Positions 51,682 to 60,789 of a stretch of 64,000 nt of DNA are shown piece by piece. Numbering within the stretch: position 1 is the first letter of the stretch; every line of letters begins with the position of its first letter. The position numbers and the translations under genes are program-made. A model generated the notes under the pieces. The model saw only the letters and a list, made by a program, of their open reading frames with translations. It did not search any database and was not told the origin of the DNA. The stretch covers positions 1-64,000 of the forward strand of contig CAZEQJ010000003.1 of the NCBI GenBank assembly GCA_964514385.1, written 5' to 3'. Source of the stretch: CAZEQJ01 sp964514385. Lineage in GTDB: Bacteria > Bacteroidota > Bacteroidia > Cytophagales > Cyclobacteriaceae.

Positions 51682-52724
51682 ATATAGCCGACCTCGTGAA
51701 TCCCCATATCCGCGATCTGGCGCCCTATTCAAGCGCAAGGGATGAATATACCGGGCAGGCACGTATATTCCTTGATGCCAATGAAAACGCTCTTGGCACT
51801 CCTGGTGGAGCTGTGAATTATACACGGTATCCCGACCCATACCAGTGGGAGTTAAAGAAAAAAATATCCGGTATCAAAGGCATGTCTCCTGAATATATTT
51901 TCCTGGGAAACGGTAGCGATGAACCTATAGACCATATCATCCGATGCTTCTGTCAGCCGGGCAGGGACAGCATCCTTATCTTTCCGCCCACCTATGCCAT
52001 GTATCGGGTATCAGCAGAGGTAAACAATGTTCAGGTGCAGGAATGCTCACTCACTCCGGATTTTCAACTGGACCTGACAGCCTATGACAAAGGGGATTAT
52101 CAGAATGCCAAAGTCACATTTATCTGCTCGCCCAATAACCCAACGGGAAATATTATGCTCAGGGAAGACATTGAGTATGTGTTGGATAAGGCAAAGGGTA
52201 TAGTAGTATTGGACGAAGCGTATATAGATTTTTGTGAAGATTCTACTTTCCTAACTAAAATTGACCAGTACCCGCATCTGGTGGTCATGCAGACCTTCTC
52301 CAAGGCGTGGGGTATGGCAGGGTTACGTCTTGGAATGGCGTTTGCCCACCCTGAAATAATCCATTACCTGAATAAGGTAAAGGCACCGTATAACATCAGT
52401 GAGCTCACACAACGGACGGTAGGCGCTATACTTGATCACAGTGATCAGAAAGTTAAGATGGTTGAGGAGATACTTCAGCTTAGGGAGGAACTTATCCAGT
52501 CATTGGAAAATATCCCTTCTGTGCAGAAGATATATCCTACTGACACTAATTTTGTTCTTGTGAAGTTTGATGATGCCAATAGGGTTTACCGAAAACTGAT
52601 TGATGATCAGATTATTGTCCGGAACCGAAGTAATGTCAGGCTATGTGAAGGAGGGTTACGCATCACGGTAGGAAGTAAAACAGAAAATGAAGAATTAATC
52701 AAGGCGTTGAAATCATATGGCTAA
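51678..52724 (+). CDS. hisC: Histidinol-phosphate aminotransferase
   Basis: 348 residues, a class II PLP aminotransferase converting imidazole-acetol phosphate to histidinol phosphate. Landmarks are LDANENALGTP, FLGNGSDEPID, ICSPNNPTGNI and VVLDEAYIDF, with the Schiff-base Lys in QTFSKAWGMAGLRLG and the C-terminal Arg in GGLRITVG. It overlaps hisD by 4 bases and hisB by 8 bases. Confidence 0.96.
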   Translation: MNIADLVNPHIRDLAPYSSARDEYTGQARIFLDANENALGTPGGAVNYTRYPDPYQWELKKKISGIKGMSPEYIFLGNGSDEPIDHIIRCFCQPGRDSILIFPPTYAMYRVSAEVNNVQVQECSLTPDFQLDLTAYDKGDYQNAKVTFICSPNNPTGNIMLREDIEYVLDKAKGIVVLDEAYIDFCEDSTFLTKIDQYPHLVVMQTFSKAWGMAGLRLGMAFAHPEIIHYLNKVKAPYNISELTQRTVGAILDHSDQKVKMVEEILQLREELIQSLENIPSVQKIYPTDTNFVLVKFDDANRVYRKLIDDQIIVRNRSNVRLCEGGLRITVGSKTENEELIKALKSYG

Positions 52725-53820
52725 GCGGATACTTTTTATCGACCGTGATGGGACTATTATCAAAGAGCCACCAACAGACTATCAGGTGGACTCACTTGAG
52801 AAGCTGGAATTTATACCCCGTGCCATATCGGCTTTACGAAAAATCGCCCTGGAAACAGATTTTAAGTTTGTGATGGTAACCAATCAGGACGGGTTGGGTA
52901 CATCTTCATTTCCGGAAAAGGATTTCTTTCCGCCTCAGTATAAAATGCTGCGCACACTTGAAGGAGAGGATATTATTTTTAGTGAAATTCTCGTTGACAG
53001 GACTTTTGAGCATGAAAATGCATCCACGCGTAAGCCAAAGACCGGATTGCTTACACATTATATCGATAACCCGGACATCGACCTGGAAAACTCTTATGTA
53101 ATTGGCGATCGTGCTACTGATGTAATGCTTGCCCGAAATCTTGGAGCTAAGGCCATACAGATTGCCGAACAGGGCGAAGATGATGCCGCACTAGTTACCA
53201 CCGACTGGGATAAAATTGCCGCGTTTCTTACGAAAAAAAACAGGCGGGCTTCCATCAAAAGGACAACAAAAGAAACAGATATTGTTATCGAATTAAACCT
53301 TGATGGATCTGGTGCAGGTCAGGTCAGCACAGGGCTACATTTTTTTGATCATATGCTCGATCAATTGATCAGGCATGGACAGCTCGACCTTAACATTCAG
53401 GTCAGGGGCGACCTTCACGTCGATGAACACCATACGATTGAAGACACTGCACTGGCACTGGGTGAAGCATTTTATAAGGCGCTCGGCGACAAAAAGGGCA
53501 TTTACCGCTATGGATTTCTTTTGCCTATGGACGATTCACTGGCACAGGTAGCCATAGACTTCGGGGGGCGCCCCTGGTTGGTCTGGGACGCTGAATTTAC
53601 CCGGGAAAAGGTTGGCGACATGCCCACGGAGATGTTTTACCATTTCTTCAAATCCTTTTCGGATACAGCCAGATGCAACCTGAATATCCGTGTGGAGGGG
53701 GATAACGAACACCATAAAATTGAAGCCATTTTCAAGGCCTTTGCGAAGGCAATAAAAATGGCTGTTCAGGTTGATCATAATAACCCGAACCAGCTTCCTT
53801 CTACAAAGGGAACGCTGTAA
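52717..53820 (+). CDS. hisB: Bifunctional histidinol-phosphatase/imidazoleglycerol-phosphate dehydratase
   Basis: 367 residues. The N-terminal HAD phosphatase (1-165) has the nucleophile DRDGT (9-13), VTNQDG and GDRATDV. The C-terminal IGPD domain (from about 175) carries the metal-binding LHFFDHMLDQLIRHG and DEHHTIEDTALALGEA, then EHHKIEAIFKAFAKA. The fused arrangement is found in Bacteroidota and enterobacteria. hisH, hisA, hisF and hisI do not follow; the gene ends exactly where the convergent POT transporter gene ends (53820/53821). Confidence 0.96.
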   Translation: MAKRILFIDRDGTIIKEPPTDYQVDSLEKLEFIPRAISALRKIALETDFKFVMVTNQDGLGTSSFPEKDFFPPQYKMLRTLEGEDIIFSEILVDRTFEHENASTRKPKTGLLTHYIDNPDIDLENSYVIGDRATDVMLARNLGAKAIQIAEQGEDDAALVTTDWDKIAAFLTKKNRRASIKRTTKETDIVIELNLDGSGAGQVSTGLHFFDHMLDQLIRHGQLDLNIQVRGDLHVDEHHTIEDTALALGEAFYKALGDKKGIYRYGFLLPMDDSLAQVAIDFGGRPWLVWDAEFTREKVGDMPTEMFYHFFKSFSDTARCNLNIRVEGDNEHHKIEAIFKAFAKAIKMAVQVDHNNPNQLPSTKGTL

Positions 53821-55413
53821 TCAGTGTATCCCATGCATCCATCTGCGCAGTAAAGGCCCAAGTATGAGAAGCAGTAGCGAAGCACCCATGACTACGGCAA
53901 AACCCCAGATAAAATATGTTTCGCTGTAAGAAAATATCGTCATTTCCACACCTTCAGACGAGGTAAGTTTACCTATTTCACCAGCCAGCTTGTTACCCAC
54001 CGAAATAGATAAAAACCAGGCACCCATAGCAAAGCCAACGATCTTATCCGGTACCAGCTTTGTCACCATGGACAACCCTACCGGTGAGAGGCTAAGTTCG
54101 CCAGTGGTATGCAGCAGATACATTATAAATATAAAAATTACCGGCACCAGTCCGTCACCATTCTGGAACAGACGAACTCCTATGACGACAGCTCCAAAGC
54201 CAAGGGCGAGCTGGGCAAGGCCCAAAACAAATTTATATGGCGTTGCCGGTTCCGCATTCCGCTTGCTTAAACGGATCCACATCCACGAAAAAACGGGTGC
54301 CAGGAGCATGATATACATTGGATTAAGGCTCTGGAAAATAGATGCAGGTATCACCGAGTCCCCGACATTACGATCAACATACCGGTCAGTGAATAATGTC
54401 AGTGAACCACCAGCCTGCTCGAATAACGCCCAGAAAATAGCATGGAAAAAGAACAGAATCACCACTACCAGCATGCGCTGCCCTTCTTTTTTATCCGTTG
54501 CTGTCTGACTTGTGATGATCATATAGCCAATTACTACCGCGGTAAATATCAGGAGTAAAGTAGAAAGTACATCTTCATAACCAAGCAATATGCCAACAAG
54601 AGGAATCAGGCCAATGGTGGCAGCCCACACGAGCAAATTCTGGTTTATCGGCCCGAACAATGGTTTTTTCATCCGCTCAGGGAAAGGCACATACCCTTTA
54701 TCCCCAAAATATTTTGGTCCCACCAGCCAGAACACCAGCAGGCCCAGGCCCATGCCTATGCCGGCAAGCCCGAAGCCGTAATGCCAGCTAATATTTTCAC
54801 CCACGTATCCGCAGGTCAGTGTCGCAAGAAATGCACCGATATTTACCCCCATATAATAGATGGTGAATGCGCCATCCTTTCTTGGGTCATTTGTGTCGTA
54901 AAATTTACCGAGAAATGAAGTCAGATTAGGCTTAAAATAACCATTTCCTACTATGATCAATGCCAAAGAAGTAAAAAACAAAGGCAGATTACCTTCAAAC
55001 ACCATCCCCTCCAGCGCCAGCGTAAAGTGCCCCAGCATCATCAGTATTCCACCGATCATGATCGACTTTCTGAATCCAAAGAAACGATCGGCTACAATGC
55101 CACCAAGTACTGGCAACAGGTACACCATGGAGGTATAAGAGCCATATATTCCCAGTGCCTGCTGGTCGGCGTCGGCCATACCTGCAAATAATACTTTTAC
55201 CATGTATAGGGTGAGGATGGCACGCATGCCATAGTAGGAAAATCGTTCCCACATTTCAGCTCCAAACAATACAAAAAGAGCGCCGGGATGTGTTTTTCGG
55301 TTTGCATAAAAAACAAAAGGCACCCATATCAAAACAAATGCCCAGCCGATTATCAGGATTATTTCAGTAGTAGTCAACGTCGTTTCATTTAATTTATCAT
55401 CCCAATTATACAA
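53821..55413 (-). CDS. POT family proton-dependent peptide transporter
   Basis: 530 residues from a TTG; no ATG lies near the start, and a later TTG (residue 13) is also possible. The family hallmark FGAEMWERFSYYGMRAILTLYM is at about 50-70, followed by 12 or more predicted membrane helices. GNGYFKPNLTSFLGKFY and FYMGVNIGAFLATLTCGYVGE are the second signature. An additional hydrophobic helix (IILIIGWAFVLIWVPFVFY) precedes the usual first helix. The family imports di- and tripeptides with protons. Neighbours include an exported peptidase (M28), so peptide use is a plausible theme. Confidence 0.93.
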   Translation of the reverse strand: MYNWDDKLNETTLTTTEIILIIGWAFVLIWVPFVFYANRKTHPGALFVLFGAEMWERFSYYGMRAILTLYMVKVLFAGMADADQQALGIYGSYTSMVYLLPVLGGIVADRFFGFRKSIMIGGILMMLGHFTLALEGMVFEGNLPLFFTSLALIIVGNGYFKPNLTSFLGKFYDTNDPRKDGAFTIYYMGVNIGAFLATLTCGYVGENISWHYGFGLAGIGMGLGLLVFWLVGPKYFGDKGYVPFPERMKKPLFGPINQNLLVWAATIGLIPLVGILLGYEDVLSTLLLIFTAVVIGYMIITSQTATDKKEGQRMLVVVILFFFHAIFWALFEQAGGSLTLFTDRYVDRNVGDSVIPASIFQSLNPMYIMLLAPVFSWMWIRLSKRNAEPATPYKFVLGLAQLALGFGAVVIGVRLFQNGDGLVPVIFIFIMYLLHTTGELSLSPVGLSMVTKLVPDKIVGFAMGAWFLSISVGNKLAGEIGKLTSSEGVEMTIFSYSETYFIWGFAVVMGASLLLLILGPLLRRWMHGIH

Positions 55414-55541
55414 AGTTCCGTCAAATATTTACCGAAAAATCAGATAAGAACCCCCCTGCAGATTTACCAGATTTATATCAGCGGCATAAAACTGATCCTA
55501 AAAAGTATAATTTTACTCATCCATTTAAAAAATTTAAAGAA

Positions 55542-56915
55542 ATGATTAAAAGACTTCTACTCATTATAATCACTTTCCCGGTTTTATCTCATGCTCAGGA
55601 CCAGCATGCACAGGTAATCCGGTCTATATATGACGAGCAACTCACCGAAAGTCCTATTTACGAAAACCTGCGGTATTTATGTAAGGAGATTGGACATCGT
55701 ATCTCCGGGTCGCCACAGGCAGCTGCTGCCGTCGAATACACCCGTCAGCTCATGGTAGATTATGATTTTGACACCGTATACCTGCAACCCGTAATTGTGA
55801 ATAACTGGGTGAGGGGAGAGGTAGAACAGGTACGTATAGTAAGTTCCAACACGGTGGGAACGCTAGACCTGAGCTGTACGCTGCTGGGTAATTCAGGTGC
55901 TACAGTTATAAATGGATTTACGGCAGAAGTTGTATCCGTACAGTCACTCGATGAACTTAAAAGCCTGGGTGAAAAAGGTGTTGAAGGAAGGATTGTGTTT
56001 TTCAACAGGCCCTTCGATCAAACGCTTATACAAACCGGTAGTGCCTATGGAAAGGCGGGTGATCAAAGATTTCAGGGGCCGGCTCTGGCAGCATCACTTG
56101 GAGCAAGGGCCGCACTTGTTCGCTCGTTGTCTTCCAGCACTGACGATGCACCGCATACCGGCGCTACAAGGTTCACTGATGTAGATCCTATTCCGGCATT
56201 TGCTATCAGTACACTGGCAGCAGACCAGCTTACCCGTGTAATGGAAACCGAGGGTAAAGCGCATGTATATGTCAATGCGCAACCCCAAATGAAAGGTACC
56301 ATAGAAACCTTTAATGTGATTGGGGAAATCAGGGGTTCAGTTTATCCTGATAAATATATTGCAGTAGGAGGCCACCTTGATAGCTGGGACTTGGGTGAAG
56401 GTGCTCATGATGATGGGGGCCCGTGCCTGCAAACAATAGAAGTTGGGCGTACATTCAAAAAACTGGGTATCCAGCCCAGGCATACCCTGCGTGTTGTCAT
56501 GTGGATGAATGAAGAAAATGGAGGTGCAGGTGCCTACGCCTATGCGGATGCCGCACGCGAAAAGGGAGAAGAGCATGTGGCCGGCCTTGAAAGTGATAGC
56601 GGTGTGTTTACGCCCTTAGGATTTAATTTTCAGACCGATAGTGAAGACCACTGGTCATTGATCAATTCATGGAAGCCATATTTTGAACCTTATCAGCTCT
56701 TCTGGTTTAAGTCGGGAGGCAGCGGAGCTGATGTGAGTAAGCTGAAAACTGACTCTAACCTGCTTATTGGATTTAAGCCGGACAGTCAGCGCTACTTTTC
56801 ATTACATCACACTGAGCTGGATGTATTTGAGGCAGTAAATAAAAGAGAAATAGAGCTGGGCGCAGCAGCGATGACCAGCCTTATTTACCTTGTTGATCAG
56901 ACTATAGATCAGTAA
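55542..56915 (+). CDS. M28 family zinc peptidase (carboxypeptidase Q-like)
   Basis: 457 residues, signal peptide ending PVLSHAQ. A PA-type insert sits in the middle (about 100-230). The M28 zinc site is seen as GGHLDSWDLGEGAHDDGG (His and bridging Asp), NEENGGAGA (catalytic and zinc Glu), GLESDSG, and the last ligand His in LHHTELD. This pattern is close to carboxypeptidase Q/plasma glutamate carboxypeptidase. It probably releases amino acids from peptides in the periplasm. It is divergent from the POT transporter gene, 128 bases apart, and overlaps the next gene by 7 bases at their ends. Confidence 0.92.
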   Translation: MIKRLLLIIITFPVLSHAQDQHAQVIRSIYDEQLTESPIYENLRYLCKEIGHRISGSPQAAAAVEYTRQLMVDYDFDTVYLQPVIVNNWVRGEVEQVRIVSSNTVGTLDLSCTLLGNSGATVINGFTAEVVSVQSLDELKSLGEKGVEGRIVFFNRPFDQTLIQTGSAYGKAGDQRFQGPALAASLGARAALVRSLSSSTDDAPHTGATRFTDVDPIPAFAISTLAADQLTRVMETEGKAHVYVNAQPQMKGTIETFNVIGEIRGSVYPDKYIAVGGHLDSWDLGEGAHDDGGPCLQTIEVGRTFKKLGIQPRHTLRVVMWMNEENGGAGAYAYADAAREKGEEHVAGLESDSGVFTPLGFNFQTDSEDHWSLINSWKPYFEPYQLFWFKSGGSGADVSKLKTDSNLLIGFKPDSQRYFSLHHTELDVFEAVNKREIELGAAAMTSLIYLVDQTIDQ

Positions 56916-57295
56916 TTGTAACCCTCGTCGTCCTCATAGTCTTCATCGTCATCCCGGGCACCTTTTTTGGGCCTGAGGGTGACGTTGTCGTCATCTTCCT
57001 CTTCTTCTTCACCTTCAATTTCCGGCGTTACATCACTTTCGAAATCATCCCTCAGGTTTCCTTCATCATCGTAATCTTCATCATCGGCAATGATCTGCTC
57101 GGCTTCATCAATAGTCATCCGGATCAGATAATATATATCCTCCGTTTCAAACGGTAAGGCAGATACTTTTTTGCCTTCTTTGTTCAGGTAAGATACCAGA
57201 TGGTCAGCAAAGCCGTTGGGGTAGTTGATTTTAACCTGATTTACTATTTCCTCTGGTAAGGCCTCATAATCTTTTACTATACGCTTTTTATCCAT
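56909..57295 (-). CDS. Small protein with a strongly acidic tail, unknown function
   Basis: 128 residues. The first ~65 (MDKKRIVKDYEALPEEIVNQ, then YPNGFADHLVSYLNKEGK, VSALPFETEDIYYLIRM) form a compact conserved-looking domain. The remaining ~60 are dominated by Asp and Glu (for example EGEEEEEDDDN and DDDEDYEDDEG) and are probably disordered. Similar proteins occur in Bacteroidota as hypothetical proteins. An acidic tail may bind basic proteins or nucleic-acid-binding surfaces, but no function is known. The 7-base overlap with the convergent M28 gene is small. Confidence 0.8.
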   Translation of the reverse strand: MDKKRIVKDYEALPEEIVNQVKINYPNGFADHLVSYLNKEGKKVSALPFETEDIYYLIRMTIDEAEQIIADDEDYDDEGNLRDDFESDVTPEIEGEEEEEDDDNVTLRPKKGARDDDEDYEDDEGYNY

Positions 57296-57372
57296 TACTT
57301 AATCAATATGGTGGTCAAGGTAAAGTTTGGTTTTGATTGAGTCAATACTTATTTCAACTATTCTTACCTCAA

Positions 57373-57404
57373 TTAGTAAAATGCATCCGTTCCCCTTATT
57401 TTTG
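57373..57404 (+). promoter_or_regulatory. Candidate promoter of guaA
   Basis: TATTTTTG at 57397-57404 matches TAnnTTTG exactly; TTAG at 57373-57376, 20 bases upstream, is a poor -33 match. The guaA ATG is 17 bases further on. No purine (xpt-type) riboswitch is apparent in the short leader. Confidence 0.45.
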
Positions 57405-57421
57405 CCAGCAAATTTTAGCAA

Positions 57422-58948
57422 ATGCCTGACTCCATATTAATTGTCGATTTTGGCTCCCAATACACACAGCTGATCGCCAGAAGAGTACGCGAACTGGATG
57501 TATACTGCGAGATTCATCCATTTAACCACTTACCCGAGATCACAGAAGATATCCGGGGTATCATACTTTCAGGCAGTCCCTGCTCAGTAAAAGATGAAGG
57601 AGCACCCATGCTTGATATTTCAGATTATGAAAACCTTCCGATTCTGGGAGTCTGCTACGGGGCACAACTTCTGGCCAGCCAGCATGGAGGAGAAGTGGAA
57701 GCCTCACGCATCAGGGAATATGGCCGGGCACGTCTTAGCCAAGTAGACGCCCATCATGAGCTGCTAAAGGAAGTTCCCCTCAATAGTCAGGTTTGGATGT
57801 CGCACGGTGATACCATTACCAGCCTTCCTGACGATTTTAAAATTGTCGCTTCCACTGCTTCTGTAGAAGTAGCTGCATACAAAGTGGAAAATAAACCCAT
57901 TTATGGTATTCAGTTTCACCCTGAAGTCACCCANNNNNNNNNNGGGAAAACAATACTGCGAAACTTTGTGGTTCATATTTGCGGCTGCAGACAGGACTGG
58001 ACATCAGAGCAGTTTGCAGAAACCACTATTGCCAGCCTTAAGCAGCAGCTGGGTGATGACCGTGTGGTGATGGCCCTTTCCGGTGGCGTGGACAGCACGG
58101 TGGCTGCTACATTAATTCATCACGCCATTGGCAAAAACCTGTATTGCATTTTTGTTGACAATGGACTGCTACGGAAAGAGGAATTTGAAGAAGTATTGCA
58201 TTCTTACAGGGACATGGGGCTAAACATTAAAGGGGTTGATGCAAAATCGAAGTTTTATGAAGCATTGGCCGGGCTGAATGATCCTGAAGAAAAGCGCAAG
58301 GCTATAGGAAAAACCTTCATTGACATCTTTGACGAGGAGGCACATAAAATCCAAAATGTGACCTGGCTTGGGCAGGGCACAATTTATCCCGATGTCATCG
58401 AGTCAGTATCCGTACAGGGCCCTTCTGTGACCATCAAGTCCCATCATAATGTCGGCGGGCTACCGGACAGAATGAAACTCAGCATCGTTGAGCCCCTGCG
58501 GTCGCTTTTTAAGGATGAAGTACGGAATGTAGGGCGCACACTTGAAATTCCAGAAAATATTCTGGGACGCCATCCATTTCCCGGGCCCGGATTGGGTATC
58601 CGCATCCTGGGTGATATTACACCGGAAAAAGTTCATATACTACAGGAGGTTGATCATATTTATATTTCAAAACTAAAAGAAACCGGTCTGTACGATAAAA
58701 TATGGCAGGCTGGAGCGATACTGCTGCCCATACAGTCTGTAGGTGTCATGGGCGATGAGCGCACTTATGAGCGGGTAGTTGCCCTGCGGGCAGTGACAAG
58801 TCTGGATGGGATGACAGCCGACTGGTATCCTATTCCATATGACATCTTAGCCGATATTTCCAGTGAAATCATCAACAAAGTGAAAGGTGTAAACCGGGTT
58901 GTATATGATATTTCGAGTAAGCCACCTTCAACTATAGAATGGGAATGA
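57422..58948 (+). CDS. guaA: GMP synthase, glutamine-hydrolysing (contains a 10-N gap)
   Basis: 508 residues as read. The glutamine amidotransferase domain has Cys78 in LGVCYGAQLL and His in FHPEV; the ATP-PPase domain has the P-loop LSGGVDSTVAATL, and the dimerisation domain ends VVYDISSKPPSTIEWE. GuaA aminates XMP to GMP. The 10-N gap (57934-57943) falls in HPEVTxxxxGKTILRNF, where homologues read HSTE, exactly four codons, so the gap size fits. The next gene starts in an ATGA overlap. Confidence 0.97.
   Translation: MPDSILIVDFGSQYTQLIARRVRELDVYCEIHPFNHLPEITEDIRGIILSGSPCSVKDEGAPMLDISDYENLPILGVCYGAQLLASQHGGEVEASRIREYGRARLSQVDAHHELLKEVPLNSQVWMSHGDTITSLPDDFKIVASTASVEVAAYKVENKPIYGIQFHPEVTXXXXGKTILRNFVVHICGCRQDWTSEQFAETTIASLKQQLGDDRVVMALSGGVDSTVAATLIHHAIGKNLYCIFVDNGLLRKEEFEEVLHSYRDMGLNIKGVDAKSKFYEALAGLNDPEEKRKAIGKTFIDIFDEEAHKIQNVTWLGQGTIYPDVIESVSVQGPSVTIKSHHNVGGLPDRMKLSIVEPLRSLFKDEVRNVGRTLEIPENILGRHPFPGPGLGIRILGDITPEKVHILQEVDHIYISKLKETGLYDKIWQAGAILLPIQSVGVMGDERTYERVVALRAVTSLDGMTADWYPIPYDILADISSEIINKVKGVNRVVYDISSKPPSTIEWE
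57934..57943. other. Assembly gap of 10 N inside guaA
   Basis: Ten unknown bases following the partial codon CAn. The expected family sequence HSTE would fill them exactly. Confidence 0.99.
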
Positions 58949-60789
58949 TCAGAAAAACCATCTTATGTTGTATTCTTCTTTTTCCGCTTTTTGTGCAGGC
59001 TCAGCGCGAGCAGGTCTATCGCATTGCCTTTGATCTTGGAAAATCCTACTATCTCGAAGGTGAATATGGTCTTGCCCTGGAGTCATTAAAGGCAGCCCTG
59101 GATCAAAACCCACAGAACCCCTATGCACCCTATGCCTATTTTTACAGCGGCCTTGCAGCCTATAAATCAGGTAAATATTATGTTGCCAGGTTTCATTTTC
59201 AGGATGTAATCAATCTGTTTCCTGATTTCACCCAAAAGCAGGATGTTTATTTCTGGCTATCACTGGTACATCTACAGCAGGGGGAATGGGAAGATTTTCG
59301 CAGTACGGTGAAGCAGGTATATGCAGATACTCTCCGTATGGTTATCGCACAAAAGAGATCCGAAGTGCTTGAAGAAGAGCCTGACGAAGTGATTGTGACC
59401 TTTTATAATGAAAATACAAATGATCGTGTAGTTGCTGAAATTCTCGCCCGCAGAATAGCTCAAAAACCGTTGGAGGATCAGGATCAGGAGCTACTTTTCA
59501 GGCTGATCCGCTCATTCGGTTTTTCAGGGCCGGAATATGGTGTCATTTCCACTTCCATTAAAAAAGACACCTATCGTATTGCTGCTATGCTGCCTTTCTT
59601 AAAAGATGAATTGTCCACTGAGAAGGTCGAGCAGGGCAACCAGTTTGTGCTTGACTTCTACCAGGGACTTTTACTGGCTGCCGAAAAACTTGATTCTATG
59701 GGTATTCATCTGGCCATATACCCTTACGATACCCGTACCAGCCTGAATACTACGGAAAGCCTTCTTGCACTGCCCGAAATGAAAACCATGGACCTTATTA
59801 TCGGCCCTATTTATCCGGCTCCTCTTGCCATGGTTAATGATTTTTGCCTGAAAAACCAGATCAACCAGGTACACCCTTTCAGCACAAACCCAGACCTTAT
59901 TCACCCCTATTCGTTTCTCTTTCATCCTTCTACACGAACAGAGGGTAAAAAGGCAGCACAACTCAGCGCCATGCTATTACAGGATGTTTACCGAAAAGAT
60001 ACTGTCGTTGTGATGGATTCCCTGACTGGTAATCAATCGCTGGTCATCGTGCCGGATTCTGTAAGAGCTGTATATACCTACTATCCTACATCGCGTGATT
60101 CTCTTGCCTCGGCAGAGTTCAGGCAATATCTGATAGCTGACAGCTCTTATCATGTATCGGTATTTGATGCCAGAGAAAACAAGAACCGGCCTATGAATGA
60201 TTTCACCGCTGTATACATGGTCGATGAAACCAACAGATATGATGAGGAGGGCAATCGTATCATGAAAGTTTCAATAGAAAACAAACAAAATCTGGTAATT
60301 GCTGACAGTATGGTTATCCCGCTGGATTCGGTGCAGCTGATATATGCACCATCGGGCAATGCTGTGCTTGCCGGCAGCGTGATCAGCTCTACCCAGGCCA
60401 GACCCGATACCATCATTGTCATTGGCCGTTCTTCCTGGCTTGATTTCCAGTTTCTGACATACGAGCAGCTCGGTAAGCTACCGGTTTATTTTTTCGCAGA
60501 TGAATATGTGGACTACCGTAATCCTAAAGTTGTCAGCTTCAGAGAAGGTTATTATAAACGATGGGCCCGGTATCCTAATAACTGGTCATACGTTGGGTAT
60601 GAACTGATGTATTTTTATGGTCAGATGCTGCATAATTTTGGTAATTATTTTCAGATAGGCATGCAGCAGCTTGGTTTCTTTAAGGGAGAGCTTTTTAGTG
60701 GTTTTGATTATACAAATGCGAATGATAATCAGCATATACCTGTTATCCGGGTAGTTGGATTTGATATTGAGACGGTAGCATATGAATAA
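58945..60789 (+). CDS. TPR plus periplasmic-binding-fold protein (LpoA-like architecture)
   Basis: 614 residues from the ATG at 58945, which overlaps the guaA stop as ATGA (an ATG two codons earlier, 58939, is also possible). A signal peptide ends LFVQAQ. The N-terminal ~150 residues are TPR-like (SYYLEGEYGLALESLKAALDQNPQNPY). From about 210 (IAAMLPFLKDELS) comes a type 1 periplasmic-binding fold with VLDFYQGLLLAAEKLDS and a conserved DLIIGPIYPAPLA. The order TPR then binding fold is that of LpoA, the outer-membrane lipoprotein that activates PBP1A in gammaproteobacteria, but there is no lipobox. A role in cell-wall synthesis is inference; transport binding is the alternative. It overlaps hemL by 8 bases. 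Confidence 0.82.
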   Translation: MIRKTILCCILLFPLFVQAQREQVYRIAFDLGKSYYLEGEYGLALESLKAALDQNPQNPYAPYAYFYSGLAAYKSGKYYVARFHFQDVINLFPDFTQKQDVYFWLSLVHLQQGEWEDFRSTVKQVYADTLRMVIAQKRSEVLEEEPDEVIVTFYNENTNDRVVAEILARRIAQKPLEDQDQELLFRLIRSFGFSGPEYGVISTSIKKDTYRIAAMLPFLKDELSTEKVEQGNQFVLDFYQGLLLAAEKLDSMGIHLAIYPYDTRTSLNTTESLLALPEMKTMDLIIGPIYPAPLAMVNDFCLKNQINQVHPFSTNPDLIHPYSFLFHPSTRTEGKKAAQLSAMLLQDVYRKDTVVVMDSLTGNQSLVIVPDSVRAVYTYYPTSRDSLASAEFRQYLIADSSYHVSVFDARENKNRPMNDFTAVYMVDETNRYDEEGNRIMKVSIENKQNLVIADSMVIPLDSVQLIYAPSGNAVLAGSVISSTQARPDTIIVIGRSSWLDFQFLTYEQLGKLPVYFFADEYVDYRNPKVVSFREGYYKRWARYPNNWSYVGYELMYFYGQMLHNFGNYFQIGMQQLGFFKGELFSGFDYTNANDNQHIPVIRVVGFDIETVAYE

